DNA from: Armatimonadota bacterium
Lineage (GTDB): Bacteria; Actinomycetota; Acidimicrobiia; Spongiisociales; UBA5794
NCBI GenBank assembly: GCA_008501565.1
Contig: QQUL01000136.1
Coordinates: forward strand, 1 to 5,321
DNA: 5,321 bases
Direction: 5' to 3'
Shown: in pieces, positions 1 through 5,087 of the stretch
How the letters are laid out: every line of letters starts with the position of its first letter
Position numbering within the stretch: the stretch's first letter is position 1
The notes under the pieces: generated by a model
Told to the model about the DNA's origin: nothing
What the model saw: the letters and a program-made list of their open reading frames with translations, nothing else
Databases searched by the model: none
Translations under genes and position numbers: made by a program

Positions 1-234
1 GAGGGTCTTGCGAGACGGTATTCGCACCCGGTTGTTCGGTGAGGCGAGGTTCATCAGATACGGTGAGTGCACGTAGAAGTCGATGTCGGATGACTTGAGT
101 TCGTCCGCGTCGGCACGCGGAAGCGGCGGTTTCCATGATTGCGGGTTGGCGAGGAAGATCTGCACGGCGTCGGCGTCTCTGTCCGCCGCCTCCGCCAGAG
201 GATTCTTCGGACTCACGTGCGCACCGATCTTCAT
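1..234 (-). CDS. nfo: Deoxyribonuclease IV (endonuclease IV, AP endonuclease), N-terminal part, runs off left edge
   Basis: Endonuclease IV cuts DNA 5' of abasic sites in base-excision repair, using a zinc cluster inside a TIM barrel. Only the first 78 residues are here; the frame is open to base 1, so the gene continues outside the window. Visible family marks are the MKIGAHVS start (first barrel strand and a conserved His), the stretch VQIFLANPQSW at residues 24-34, and YVHSPYLMNLASPN at 54-67. His56 in that last stretch matches the first zinc-ligand His of the family (His69 in E. coli Nfo, by recall). The ATG overlaps the upstream gene's TGA as ATGA (231-234) and is preceded by AAGGTGG, so translation is probably coupled. 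Most of the metal ligands lie in the missing part, so activity cannot be judged. Another TIM-barrel sugar isomerase/epimerase is possible but less likely. Confidence 0.85.
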   Translation of the reverse strand, partial: MKIGAHVSPKNPLAEAADRDADAVQIFLANPQSWKPPLPRADADELKSSDIDFYVHSPYLMNLASPNNRVRIPSRKTL

Positions 235-914
235 TCGTCCACCTTGCCTTCGTCCTCGGTCGAGCGGTCACCTGACGCATCGGGTACCACCGGTTGCTCG
301 GTCGTCACGTCGACCCTGGTCTCCCACATCATGGACGGTTCGAACGGCCGCGACGGTGAGGCCGACGGCGGTGGTCGCATGGCGTGTTCCCGTGCCCCTT
401 GGGCAGCGAGGGCAATATCGGTCACCGGTCGGTTCCAGTCGTGGGCGTCGATGTGCAGCTCATCGCCGTGCCACATGGCACCTGCGAGCGATGCGGGGAC
501 CGCCGTCTTGTCGCGCACCTTGACAACCAATATCTCTCGGGTGGCACCGTCATACGGATCGGACTCAACAGTACTGGTCACCGTTGCGACCTCGGACCAT
601 GGGATCAGGACATCGGGCGTCTTTCCCCCGATCTGGGCGTACAAACCGTCGTCGCGTACGTCCACGACGGGCTTCCGCTTGAGCAGATCGACGAAGGACG
701 ACCCCACCAGGACGACGCCCATGCCGATGAGCGCGGCGCCAAGGATGATGTCCCCTCGTTGTTGGGCATGACCGGTTGTCGTGAGCTGGGCTGGGAATCC
801 GTCTGACGGCGTGGAGAGCTTGTGAAGGAAGAGGATGTCAATGGCGGCAAGGATGAGGATGAGTCCAACAATGCCGATGATGAAGAGTCGAAACGGTGCC
901 CGGAATGCGTGCAT
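231..914 (-). CDS. Two-helix membrane protein with a bacterial PH-like domain, function unknown
   Basis: A 227-residue protein, not recognised as a named gene. A short cytoplasmic start leads into a strongly hydrophobic segment at about residues 9-30, a polar loop, and a second membrane segment at about 53-77 that ends in LLKRK, a positive-inside stop. Residues 84-175 (VVDVRDDGLYAQIGG, then VLIPWSEVATV) resemble the small beta-rich PH-like domains of bacterial membrane proteins, where a strand with 'DDGL' is followed by 'IPWSEV'. The tail (176-227) is rich in Pro, Ser, Asp and Glu and is probably disordered. The start is supported by GGAGGA at 921-926, six bases upstream and inside the last codons of pyrE; the gap to the pyrE stop is only 2 bp. 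It is the middle gene of the pyrE operon and its stop overlaps the nfo start. The PH-like call rests on pattern resemblance only. Confidence 0.8.
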   Translation of the reverse strand: MHAFRAPFRLFIIGIVGLILILAAIDILFLHKLSTPSDGFPAQLTTTGHAQQRGDIILGAALIGMGVVLVGSSFVDLLKRKPVVDVRDDGLYAQIGGKTPDVLIPWSEVATVTSTVESDPYDGATREILVVKVRDKTAVPASLAGAMWHGDELHIDAHDWNRPVTDIALAAQGAREHAMRPPPSASPSRPFEPSMMWETRVDVTTEQPVVPDASGDRSTEDEGKVDE

Positions 915-916
915 TG

Positions 917-1477
917 CTAGTCCTCCATTCCGAGATCCGCTGGTGTCACAAGCGCGACATAGGGAACCCCTCGCTCTTCGACCCGTTTGCGGGCAAGACC
1001 GTCGGACCGATCCACGAGAGCGACGGCCATTGTGACGTGCATCCCGGCTTCGATCAAGGCATCGATGGCCTCAACGAGTGCTGATCCTGTGGTCGTTGTG
1101 TCCTCAAGAGCGACCACCGAGTTCCCGGCGACGACCGGACCGACGAGCCTGCCGCCCGTGCCGTGTGCCTTTTCCTCCTTGCGGACCGAGAACGAGCGGA
1201 TCGACCTGCCGGCGTCTGCCGCGGCAATTGCCGTGGCGACTGCTATCGGATCCGCACCCATCGTCATACCACCCACAGCATCAACGTCCTCATCGATCTG
1301 CTCAAGAACGGCGGCACCCACCACACGTGCCCCCTCCCCCGAAAACGTCGTTTGACGAGCATCGATGTACCACGACGACACGGCTCCCGAGCGGAGTGTG
1401 AAGGGACCGTCCGTGCGCACCGAATGAGCCCGGAGATGCCCAATCAGGGCCTGTTTCGCCGTGGTGGAAATTTTCAC
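917..1477 (-). CDS. pyrE: Orotate phosphoribosyltransferase
   Basis: PyrE makes OMP and diphosphate from orotate and PRPP, the fifth step of de novo pyrimidine synthesis; it is cytoplasmic and normally a dimer. The 186 residues fit the usual length. Signature segments appear in order: TLRSGAVSSWYIDAR (27-41, the usual LRSG...WY.D substrate segment), GGMTMGADPIA (69-79), the flexible catalytic loop region with FSVRKEEKAHG (96-106) holding the essential Lys/His cluster, and the PRPP-binding motif VVALEDTTTTGSAL (121-134) with Glu125-Asp126. The start is GTG, which opens into MKISTT; no strong Shine-Dalgarno is visible (only GAG about 12 bases upstream) and no TANNNT box sits at leaderless distance. 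The absence of simple start signals and the hairpins upstream suggest a regulated leader, but that is inference. It heads an operon with the PH-like membrane protein and nfo. No other pyr gene is in the window. Confidence 0.95.
   Translation of the reverse strand: MKISTTAKQALIGHLRAHSVRTDGPFTLRSGAVSSWYIDARQTTFSGEGARVVGAAVLEQIDEDVDAVGGMTMGADPIAVATAIAAADAGRSIRSFSVRKEEKAHGTGGRLVGPVVAGNSVVALEDTTTTGSALVEAIDALIEAGMHVTMAVALVDRSDGLARKRVEERGVPYVALVTPADLGMED
921..926 (-). promoter_or_regulatory. Ribosome-binding site of the PH-like membrane protein gene
   Basis: GGAGGA read on the minus strand, six bases before the ATG at 914. It is made from the final Glu-Asp codons of pyrE, so the downstream start depends on pyrE mRNA and coupling is likely. 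Confidence 0.75.
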
Positions 1478-1523
1478 GAATTATTGCTCAAGTCTCGGCG
1501 GCGATTGTCCGATAACAGTAGCC

Positions 1524-1552
1524 AGACAGGATGCCTTCCTAACCTCCCGTCT
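1524..1552 (-). promoter_or_regulatory. Hairpin in the putative pyrE leader
   Basis: On the minus strand AGACGGGA pairs with TCCTGTCT over 8 bp with one G-U wobble and a 13-base loop. On the plus strand the same position becomes an A-C mismatch, so the stem is better as RNA of the pyrE strand. Its near edge is 47 bases upstream of the GTG start. A leader role is inferred. Confidence 0.35.
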
Positions 1553-1558
1553 AAGCCC

Positions 1559-1601
1559 AACCCAGGGCCGCTCTGCCATTCCGGCAAGGCGGCCCTGAGT
1601 T
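1559..1601 (-). promoter_or_regulatory. Long GC-rich hairpin in the pyrE upstream region (possible leader element or terminator)
   Basis: Arms 1559-1577 and 1583-1601 face each other across a 5-base loop (1578-1582). On the minus strand 18 of 19 positions pair if two G-U pairs are counted, with one A-C mismatch (1572/1588). On the plus strand there are two mismatches. Four T residues (1600-1603) follow on the plus side, so it could instead act as a weak rightward terminator, although no rightward gene precedes it. On the minus side there is no clean T run. A role as a structured pyrE leader or attenuator is therefore plausible but unproven. Confidence 0.4.
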
Positions 1602-1681
1602 TTGCACGGATCGATTTCGAAACCCTTGCATCAGAGCCGATAGCGCTGCCCCCAATCGAATGTCTGCCAGATGGGGTGCAC

Positions 1682-1701
1682 CGGGATTCCCGGGAATTCC
1701 G
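1682..1701. promoter_or_regulatory. 20-bp near-palindrome, possible operator
   Basis: CGGGATTCCC is followed directly by GGGAATTCCG. Nine of ten positions are symmetric and the central 12 bp (1686-1697) are perfect. It has no spacer, as in many dimeric-repressor sites, and lies between divergent genes with further GGAAT motifs at 1713-1717 and 1747-1751. No regulator is encoded in the window, so the binding protein is unknown. Confidence 0.35.
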
Positions 1702-1723
1702 CTCCACATGACGGAATGACCGT

Positions 1724-1729
1724 TAGCCT
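1724..1729 (+). promoter_or_regulatory. Possible -10 box for the UPF0316 gene
   Basis: TAGCCT fits TANNNT and would place the transcript start near 1736, immediately before the hairpin at 1737-1776. No good -35 hexamer is visible at 16-18 bp. This is a weak call made on position. Confidence 0.25.
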
Positions 1730-1736
1730 TCCCGTT

Positions 1737-1783
1737 GCTGCACTCCGGAATGCCTCGTTGGAACCGGTTGTGCAGCTTGTTTT
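1737..1783 (+). terminator. Terminator-like hairpin with T tract upstream of the UPF0316 gene
   Basis: GCTGCAC (1737-1743) pairs perfectly with GTGCAGC (1770-1776). A second 4-bp CCGG/CCGG stem (1745-1748 with 1764-1767) lies inside, and TTGTTTT (1777-1783) follows. This is the form of an intrinsic terminator reading rightward. It lies 17 bases before the ribosome-binding site of a rightward gene, with no rightward gene before it. It could end a short unannotated RNA or act as an attenuator in the 5' leader. Confidence 0.4.
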
Positions 1784-1799
1784 GTGGTGGTCTTCAACC

Positions 1800-1804
1800 G
1801 GAGG
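1800..1804 (+). promoter_or_regulatory. Ribosome-binding site that fixes the UPF0316 start
   Basis: GGAGG lies nine bases before the ATG at 1814 and downstream of the alternative in-frame GTG at 1784. It therefore supports the shorter protein. Confidence 0.7.
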
Positions 1805-1813
1805 TTGTCCGTC

Positions 1814-2371
1814 ATGTTCGCACTTGCATTCCCTTCTGCCGATTTGTTGGCAACCGTCGGGATACTCGCACTCATCATCGGCTTGCGAATCATCGATGTG
1901 TCGGCCGGTGTGCTCCGGGTCATGTTCATCATGCGCGGCCGGCGAGGCATTGCCGCCGCCGTCGGTTTCGTGGAATCGTTCACATGGCTCGTCGCTGCGG
2001 CGGCCGTGTTTGCATCCCTCGACACACCAGCGAAGGCAATCGCCTATGCAGGCGGATTCGCCCTCGGCACCTGGATTGGGACATGGCTCGAAGAGAAGGT
2101 TGCAGTCGGCGAAACGGTCGTTCGTGTGTTCGTTCCGATGAATGCACCGTCACCGACGGCAGAACTCCGGGACGCCGGCTTCGGTGTGACAGAAGTCCGT
2201 GGCGAGGGTCTGAGTGGGCCGGTGATGGTTCTGTTCTGCGTTGTGACGCGTCGACGTGCCAAAGATGTCCTGCGAATCGTCGCAGCGTCATACCCCGAGG
2301 CCTTTACGACGGTCGAAAACATCGACACGCTCGACCTTTCCCACCGTCGGTATCAACCTTCCAGAGTGTGA
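1814..2371 (+). CDS. UPF0316 / DUF2179 family integral membrane protein
   Basis: A 185-residue protein matching the conserved but uncharacterised UPF0316 (DUF2179/DUF5698) layout. It has three membrane segments at about residues 11-31, 45-68 and 74-92, then a soluble domain at about 100-175. Family-like marks are 'LRVMFIMRGRRGIAAAVGFVE' in the first half (residues 34-54, the R-x-R-G-x-x-x-A-A-x-x-G-F-V-E pattern) and YAGGFALG (78-85) followed by Glu-Glu-Lys and Ala-Val-Gly-Glu at 93-100. The C-terminal domain resembles the small ligand- or nucleotide-binding domains paired with such membrane parts, but no ligand can be stated. The start at ATG 1814 is chosen because GGAGG precedes it; a GTG ten codons earlier has no ribosome-binding site and falls at the end of the hairpin T tract. 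The phosphatase gene follows 43 bp downstream on the same strand. Function is unknown. Confidence 0.85.
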   Translation: MFALAFPSADLLATVGILALIIGLRIIDVSAGVLRVMFIMRGRRGIAAAVGFVESFTWLVAAAAVFASLDTPAKAIAYAGGFALGTWIGTWLEEKVAVGETVVRVFVPMNAPSPTAELRDAGFGVTEVRGEGLSGPVMVLFCVVTRRRAKDVLRIVAASYPEAFTTVENIDTLDLSHRRYQPSRV

Positions 2372-2401
2372 AGCCGTCGACATATGAGATTCAGTGCGCC
2401 G

Positions 2402-2407
2402 TATCCT
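2402..2407 (+). promoter_or_regulatory. -10 box for leaderless start of the histidine phosphatase gene
   Basis: TATCCT fits TANNNT and ends seven bases before the ATG at 2415, where a transcript would begin at or next to the start codon. There is no Shine-Dalgarno at that ATG. The gene may also be read through from the UPF0316 gene. Confidence 0.35.
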
Positions 2408-2414
2408 CTTTGGG

Positions 2415-3098
2415 ATGGACATTGTATTTGTAAGACACGGACAGCCACAGTGGGCTGTCAACGGCCTCTCACAATCTGACCCGCCCCTCACCGAACTCGG
2501 CAAGAAGCAGGCAAAGCTTGCAGCCGAGCGTATTGGGAAAGCCGATCCCCAAGCGACCGAACTGGTCGTTTCTCCAGCACTGCGGTCGCAGCAAACGGCC
2601 AAACCCATCGGAAAACGCACCGGACTGTCGCCGTTCACCGTCGACGAGCTGGTCGAGGTGAGAATGCCGGACTGGAGCGGGATCTCCGAAGAAGCAGTCA
2701 TCAATATCTTCAAGACGACCAAGCACCGCTCCCCTGAGGAGTGGTGGAATGGCCTTGAAGGCGGCGAGTCGTTCCGAGAGTTTCACGACCGCGTCACGAC
2801 GGCGCTCGACAACCTCCTTGCCGAGCGCGGTGTTACCAAGGATCCGAATGATCCGAACCTGTGGCACTGCGACAACAAGGACGGACGAATCGTGATCGTT
2901 GCCCACGGTGGCACGAACTCGGTCTGCCTCACGCACCTTCTCGGAATCCCTCCCTCACCGTGGGAATGGGAGAAGTTCGTGCTCTTCCACGCTTCCTTTG
3001 CCCGGGTCAAGGTGCTGCCTCTTGCCGGCAATCACGTGATGAGCCTCAGGACGTTCAACGACCAGGACCACATCCCCCTCGAGCTGCGATCCCGCTAG
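2415..3098 (+). CDS. Histidine phosphatase (phosphoglycerate mutase-like) family protein
   Basis: A 227-residue member of the branch-1 histidine phosphatase superfamily, which removes phosphate through a phospho-histidine intermediate. The RHG motif is at residues 7-9, with His8 the expected nucleophile. SPALRSQQTA (54-63) supplies the second Arg, ELVEVRMPDWSG (79-90) carries the likely acid Glu, and VAHGG (162-166) carries the second catalytic His164. All catalytic positions look intact, so it should be active. The substrate is unknown: the fold covers phosphoglycerate mutases, cobalamin-pathway phosphatases and broad phosphatases, and nothing nearby decides between them. The start at ATG 2415 puts the RHG motif at the usual distance from the N terminus and has a TANNNT box at leaderless spacing. 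An in-frame GTG at 2394, with GAG five bases upstream, would add seven residues. Its stop lies 9 bp from the stop of the convergent prenyltransferase gene. Confidence 0.9.
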   Translation: MDIVFVRHGQPQWAVNGLSQSDPPLTELGKKQAKLAAERIGKADPQATELVVSPALRSQQTAKPIGKRTGLSPFTVDELVEVRMPDWSGISEEAVINIFKTTKHRSPEEWWNGLEGGESFREFHDRVTTALDNLLAERGVTKDPNDPNLWHCDNKDGRIVIVAHGGTNSVCLTHLLGIPPSPWEWEKFVLFHASFARVKVLPLAGNHVMSLRTFNDQDHIPLELRSR

Positions 3099-3107
3099 AG
3101 CAGCCGT

Positions 3108-3890
3108 CTACTTGCCGTAGCGGCGTTCCCGTCGTGTGTAGTCGCGCAGCGCTCTCAGGAAGTCGATGTATCTGAAGGCTGGCCAATAGACGTCGACAAA
3201 CGAGTACTCGGCGTAGGCCGCCTGCCAGAGAAGAAACCCGGAGAGTCTCGCCTCTCCCGAGGTACGAAGCACAAGGTCGGGATCCGGCAGATCGGATGCA
3301 TACATGCGCGACGACATCGCGTTGGCATCGATGTGATCAGCCAAGTGTGAGGACGACACGCCCGACGAAGCGAGATCATCCACCAAGTCCTTCACCGCAT
3401 CGACGATCTCTTGTCTTCCCCCGTACGCCAGGGCGATGGTCACTCTCCGGCTGCCCGTGCTGCACTCGGCTTCGAGTCGTTTGGCTGCATCGACAAGGTC
3501 CGTGGGGAGAAGGTCAAGGCTTCCGATGAACCGCACCTTCACATTCTCGCCGGCAGACGACTTGGGGATTTCGTTGAACATCTCGATGAGCACCGCGTAG
3601 TACGGATCCAGCTCTTCCTGCGGACGAGCGAGGTTCTCTGTGGAAAGGAGCCAGCAGGTAACGGCTTCGATGTCCAAATCAGCGGTCCATTGTAGAAACT
3701 CAACGAATTTCGCCATGCCAACCCGGTAGGACGCCGCATAGTCGGGGAGTCCCTCGGCCCGCGCATACCGACGGTGCCCATCGTGGATGACGCCGATGTG
3801 GTTTGGCAGTGCATCAACGTTGAGGCCCTTCCGTAGGCGGTCCTCATAGATGCGGTAGATGGGCTTGAGGGCACTGTCTTTGACCGACAC
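3108..3890 (-). CDS. Short-chain cis-prenyltransferase (Z-farnesyl diphosphate synthase-like, UppS family)
   Basis: A cis-prenyltransferase that joins isopentenyl diphosphate to an allylic diphosphate and makes a Z double bond. Family motifs: HIGVIHDGHRRYA (31-43) with catalytic Asp37, LLSTENLAR (81-89), YGGRQE (156-161), RTSGEARLSGFLLWQ (209-223) and WPAFRYIDFLRALRDY (236-251). By recall, the Lys-Pro-Ile-Tyr-Arg-Ile-Tyr-Glu N terminus, the LLSTENL block and the C terminus resemble M. tuberculosis Rv1086, the Z,E-farnesyl diphosphate synthase, more than a typical undecaprenyl synthase. The likely product therefore feeds decaprenyl-type carriers, but chain length is not proven. His39 replaces the Asn normal in the DGN motif. 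Start choice: GTG 3890 has GGGAG five bases upstream and gives 260 residues; the longer TTG start at 3911 would put that GGGAG inside the gene. It is divergent from trhA and convergent with the phosphatase. Confidence 0.9.
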   Translation of the reverse strand: MSVKDSALKPIYRIYEDRLRKGLNVDALPNHIGVIHDGHRRYARAEGLPDYAASYRVGMAKFVEFLQWTADLDIEAVTCWLLSTENLARPQEELDPYYAVLIEMFNEIPKSSAGENVKVRFIGSLDLLPTDLVDAAKRLEAECSTGSRRVTIALAYGGRQEIVDAVKDLVDDLASSGVSSSHLADHIDANAMSSRMYASDLPDPDLVLRTSGEARLSGFLLWQAAYAEYSFVDVYWPAFRYIDFLRALRDYTRRERRYGK

Positions 3891-3895
3891 AGGTT

Positions 3896-3900
3896 CTCCC
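3896..3900 (-). promoter_or_regulatory. Ribosome-binding site that fixes the prenyltransferase start
   Basis: GGGAG on the minus strand, five bases before the GTG at 3890. It favours that start over the TTG at 3911. Confidence 0.6.
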
Positions 3901-3937
3901 ACTTGACACAATCGGACGATGGTCGCCGAACATGCTC

Positions 3938-3943
3938 ATCGTA
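3938..3943 (-). promoter_or_regulatory. Possible -10 box for the prenyltransferase gene
   Basis: TACGAT on the minus strand fits TANNNT and would give a leader of about 40 bases that includes the GGGAG site. No good -35 is visible. The call rests on motif and position only. Confidence 0.3.
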
Positions 3944-3985
3944 GGCGAAAGCGACGATATCGTGCGTGGTAGTGACGGTCTCCAG

Positions 3986-3991
3986 TAGCAT
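3986..3991 (+). promoter_or_regulatory. -10 box for leaderless start of trhA
   Basis: TAGCAT fits TANNNT and ends seven bases before the ATG at 3999, so the transcript would start at or near the start codon. No Shine-Dalgarno is present there. Confidence 0.4.
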
Positions 3992-3998
3992 TTCTCCG

Positions 3999-4667
3999 AT
4001 GCACGCCGCACGTTGGACACTTGGCCGAATGCAGAACCCCGTGCGGGGAATACTGCACGGCTCGGCTGCGGCCGCCGCAGTTGTTGGAACCGTCTTCCTC
4101 GTCACGGTTGCCCCCAACTGGGGACTTCGAGTCGGCGCCATCGTCTTTGGACTGGCCCTCGTTGCGCTTTACACCACGAGTTCTTTGTACCACTCCATCG
4201 CGTGGCACGACGTCTGGAAGAAGCGCATGCAGCGCCTTGATCACTCCATGATCATCGTTCTTATCGCAGGTACCTACACGCCGATCATCATTGCGACGCT
4301 TGACGGACCATTGCGCTGGACCGCTCTGACAATTGCGTGGGGCACCGTGGTTGTCGGTTGCCTCCAACATCTGCTGTATCCCACCGAAAGACAAGGATTC
4401 TCGATGGCCCTCGGTGCTGGCATGGGTTGGCTCGGGATCGCCTTGTCCTGGAAGTTCGTGTCGGAACTCGGCTGGACCCCTTCGGGACTTGCTGCCCTGG
4501 GGGGTGCGATCTATACGATCGGCATGTTCGTTCTCATCACGAACCGGCCGCGACTGTGGCCACGGGTGTTTTCATACCACGAGGTGTTTCACGTGATGGT
4601 CGTCACGGCATCGATCGTCCATTTTGTCGTGGTGTGGCGATACGTCCTGCCGTTGGGAGCGGCCTGA
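3999..4667 (+). CDS. trhA: Hemolysin III / PAQR family membrane protein (TrhA family)
   Basis: A 222-residue, very hydrophobic protein with seven predicted membrane helices at about residues 17-37, 44-66, 82-99, 106-125, 132-151, 162-182 and 198-216. The PAQR/hemolysin III metal-site motifs are present: SSLYHS (61-66), RLDHSMI with Asp81-His82 (79-85) followed by LIAGTYTP (88-95), and HEVFH (194-198) with a further His208 in the last helix. Bacterial TrhA proteins have been tied to membrane fluidity or lipid homeostasis; the old name hemolysin III does not show that this one is a toxin. ATG 3999 is chosen for its leaderless-type TANNNT box. The open frame extends up to a GTG at 3966, and ATG 4029 is a third option that would still keep helix 1. 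It converges with the cupin gene, with 11 bp between the stops. Confidence 0.88.
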   Translation: MHAARWTLGRMQNPVRGILHGSAAAAAVVGTVFLVTVAPNWGLRVGAIVFGLALVALYTTSSLYHSIAWHDVWKKRMQRLDHSMIIVLIAGTYTPIIIATLDGPLRWTALTIAWGTVVVGCLQHLLYPTERQGFSMALGAGMGWLGIALSWKFVSELGWTPSGLAALGGAIYTIGMFVLITNRPRLWPRVFSYHEVFHVMVVTASIVHFVVVWRYVLPLGAA

Positions 4668-4678
4668 ACCGCCCTCGG

Positions 4679-5020
4679 TCAGGGATTCTGTGAAAGGCTC
4701 GGACCGGGAACTCTGATCAACAGAAGCCGCCCATCCTGATACCCACCGTTGTGGAATCCGTATGTCTCACCTTCGGAGATGTGGAGGACATCACCCGTGG
4801 CGAGACGGATGGACTCGCCGTTGACCGAGAACTCGATCTCACCGACGAAGCAGATGTACATCCTGTGTTCCTTGGCGGAAACCCGCGGTTCCCGATCGGC
4901 CCCGACGGGTACGACGATCTCGGCAAACGATGCCACGTCGAAGACATCTGGGGTGAGCTCTCGGATCTGAAGATCCCCGAACTCGAAAACGGACGCATCA
5001 CGGTATCGCTTGAGTTCCAT
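4679..5020 (-). CDS. Small single-domain cupin protein
   Basis: A 113-residue protein with the pattern of one cupin beta-barrel. Residues 50-69 (Lys-Glu-His-Arg-Met-Tyr, then GEIEFSVNG at 60-68) match cupin motif 1 in outline. GDVLHISEGETYGFHN (76-91) matches motif 2, with Gly76, Gly84, His90 and Asn91. Motif 1 has only His52 where a His-x-His pair is usual, and motif 2 has Ser in place of the usual Pro (Ser82), so metal binding may be weak or absent. The role is unknown: small cupins can be isomerases, sensors or binding proteins. The open frame runs up to 5242, but the added 74 residues look non-coding and would cover the divergent gene. ATG 5020 is chosen because the cupin strands begin just after it and TACTAT sits six bases before it. 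No Shine-Dalgarno is visible. Confidence 0.75.
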   Translation of the reverse strand: MELKRYRDASVFEFGDLQIRELTPDVFDVASFAEIVVPVGADREPRVSAKEHRMYICFVGEIEFSVNGESIRLATGDVLHISEGETYGFHNGGYQDGRLLLIRVPGPSLSQNP

Positions 5021-5026
5021 GCAGGA

Positions 5027-5032
5027 ATAGTA
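5027..5032 (-). promoter_or_regulatory. -10 box for leaderless start of the cupin gene
   Basis: TACTAT on the minus strand, a close match to TANNNT, ends six bases before the ATG at 5020. The expected transcript start is the A of the start codon. A clear -35 was not found. Confidence 0.5.
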
Positions 5033-5075
5033 CGCCCCGTGCTGTGCACTCGCATTTCCTGTCACACCCTTTCGG

Positions 5076-5081
5076 TACGTT
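5076..5081 (+). promoter_or_regulatory. -10 box for leaderless start of the small Cys-motif gene
   Basis: TACGTT fits TANNNT and ends six bases before the ATG at 5088, the same geometry as the divergent cupin gene. The earlier ATG at 5082 touches the box and so would not lie in the transcript. Confidence 0.45.
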
Positions 5082-5087
5082 ATGGGT

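Larger units (their letters stand above)
1478..1813. other. Divergent intergenic region between pyrE and the UPF0316 gene
   Basis: This is the only stretch over 300 bases without a credible gene. It holds, from left to right, two inverted repeats that would form hairpins in the pyrE leader (1524-1552 and 1559-1601), a 20-bp near-palindrome at 1682-1701, a possible rightward -10 box TAGCCT at 1724-1729, a hairpin followed by a T tract at 1737-1783, and the ribosome-binding site of the rightward gene at 1800-1804. No tRNA T-arm (GGTTCGANTCC type) or known small RNA consensus was found on either strand. No convincing leftward promoter for pyrE could be picked out. Confidence 0.7.

Noticed and set aside
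139..771. Long open frames antisense to the PH-like protein gene and, elsewhere, to the phosphatase and prenyltransferase genes
   Set aside because: They are expected shadows in GC-rich DNA; their translations are low-complexity Arg/Ser/Pro-rich and match no family, while the opposite strand encodes recognisable or well-structured proteins.
1545..1600. tRNA-like D-arm string (TGGCAGAGCGG) on the minus strand
   Set aside because: No matching T-arm, anticodon stem or acceptor stem could be found around it; the string belongs to the long hairpin instead.
1474..1707. Minus-strand open frame of 77 codons upstream of pyrE, overlapping its GTG as GTGA
   Set aside because: It starts with GTG without a ribosome-binding site, has a random-looking Arg/Ser/Gly-rich product with no family resemblance, and runs through the hairpins and the near-palindrome. 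The overlap with the pyrE start is suggestive of coupling, but it is not enough to call a gene.
1784..1813. Ten-codon N-terminal extension of the UPF0316 protein from a GTG
   Set aside because: The GTG follows the T tract directly and has no ribosome-binding site, while ATG 1814 has GGAGG at good spacing.
3903..3908. Perfect TTGACA on the plus strand as a -35 for trhA
   Set aside because: No TANNNT box lies 16-19 bp downstream, and the best trhA -10 (3986) is much too far away. It falls beside the prenyltransferase start and is probably chance.
4672..4684. Short hairpin CCCT/AGGG between the convergent trhA and cupin stops
   Set aside because: The stem is only 4 bp with no T tract on either strand, too weak to call a terminator.
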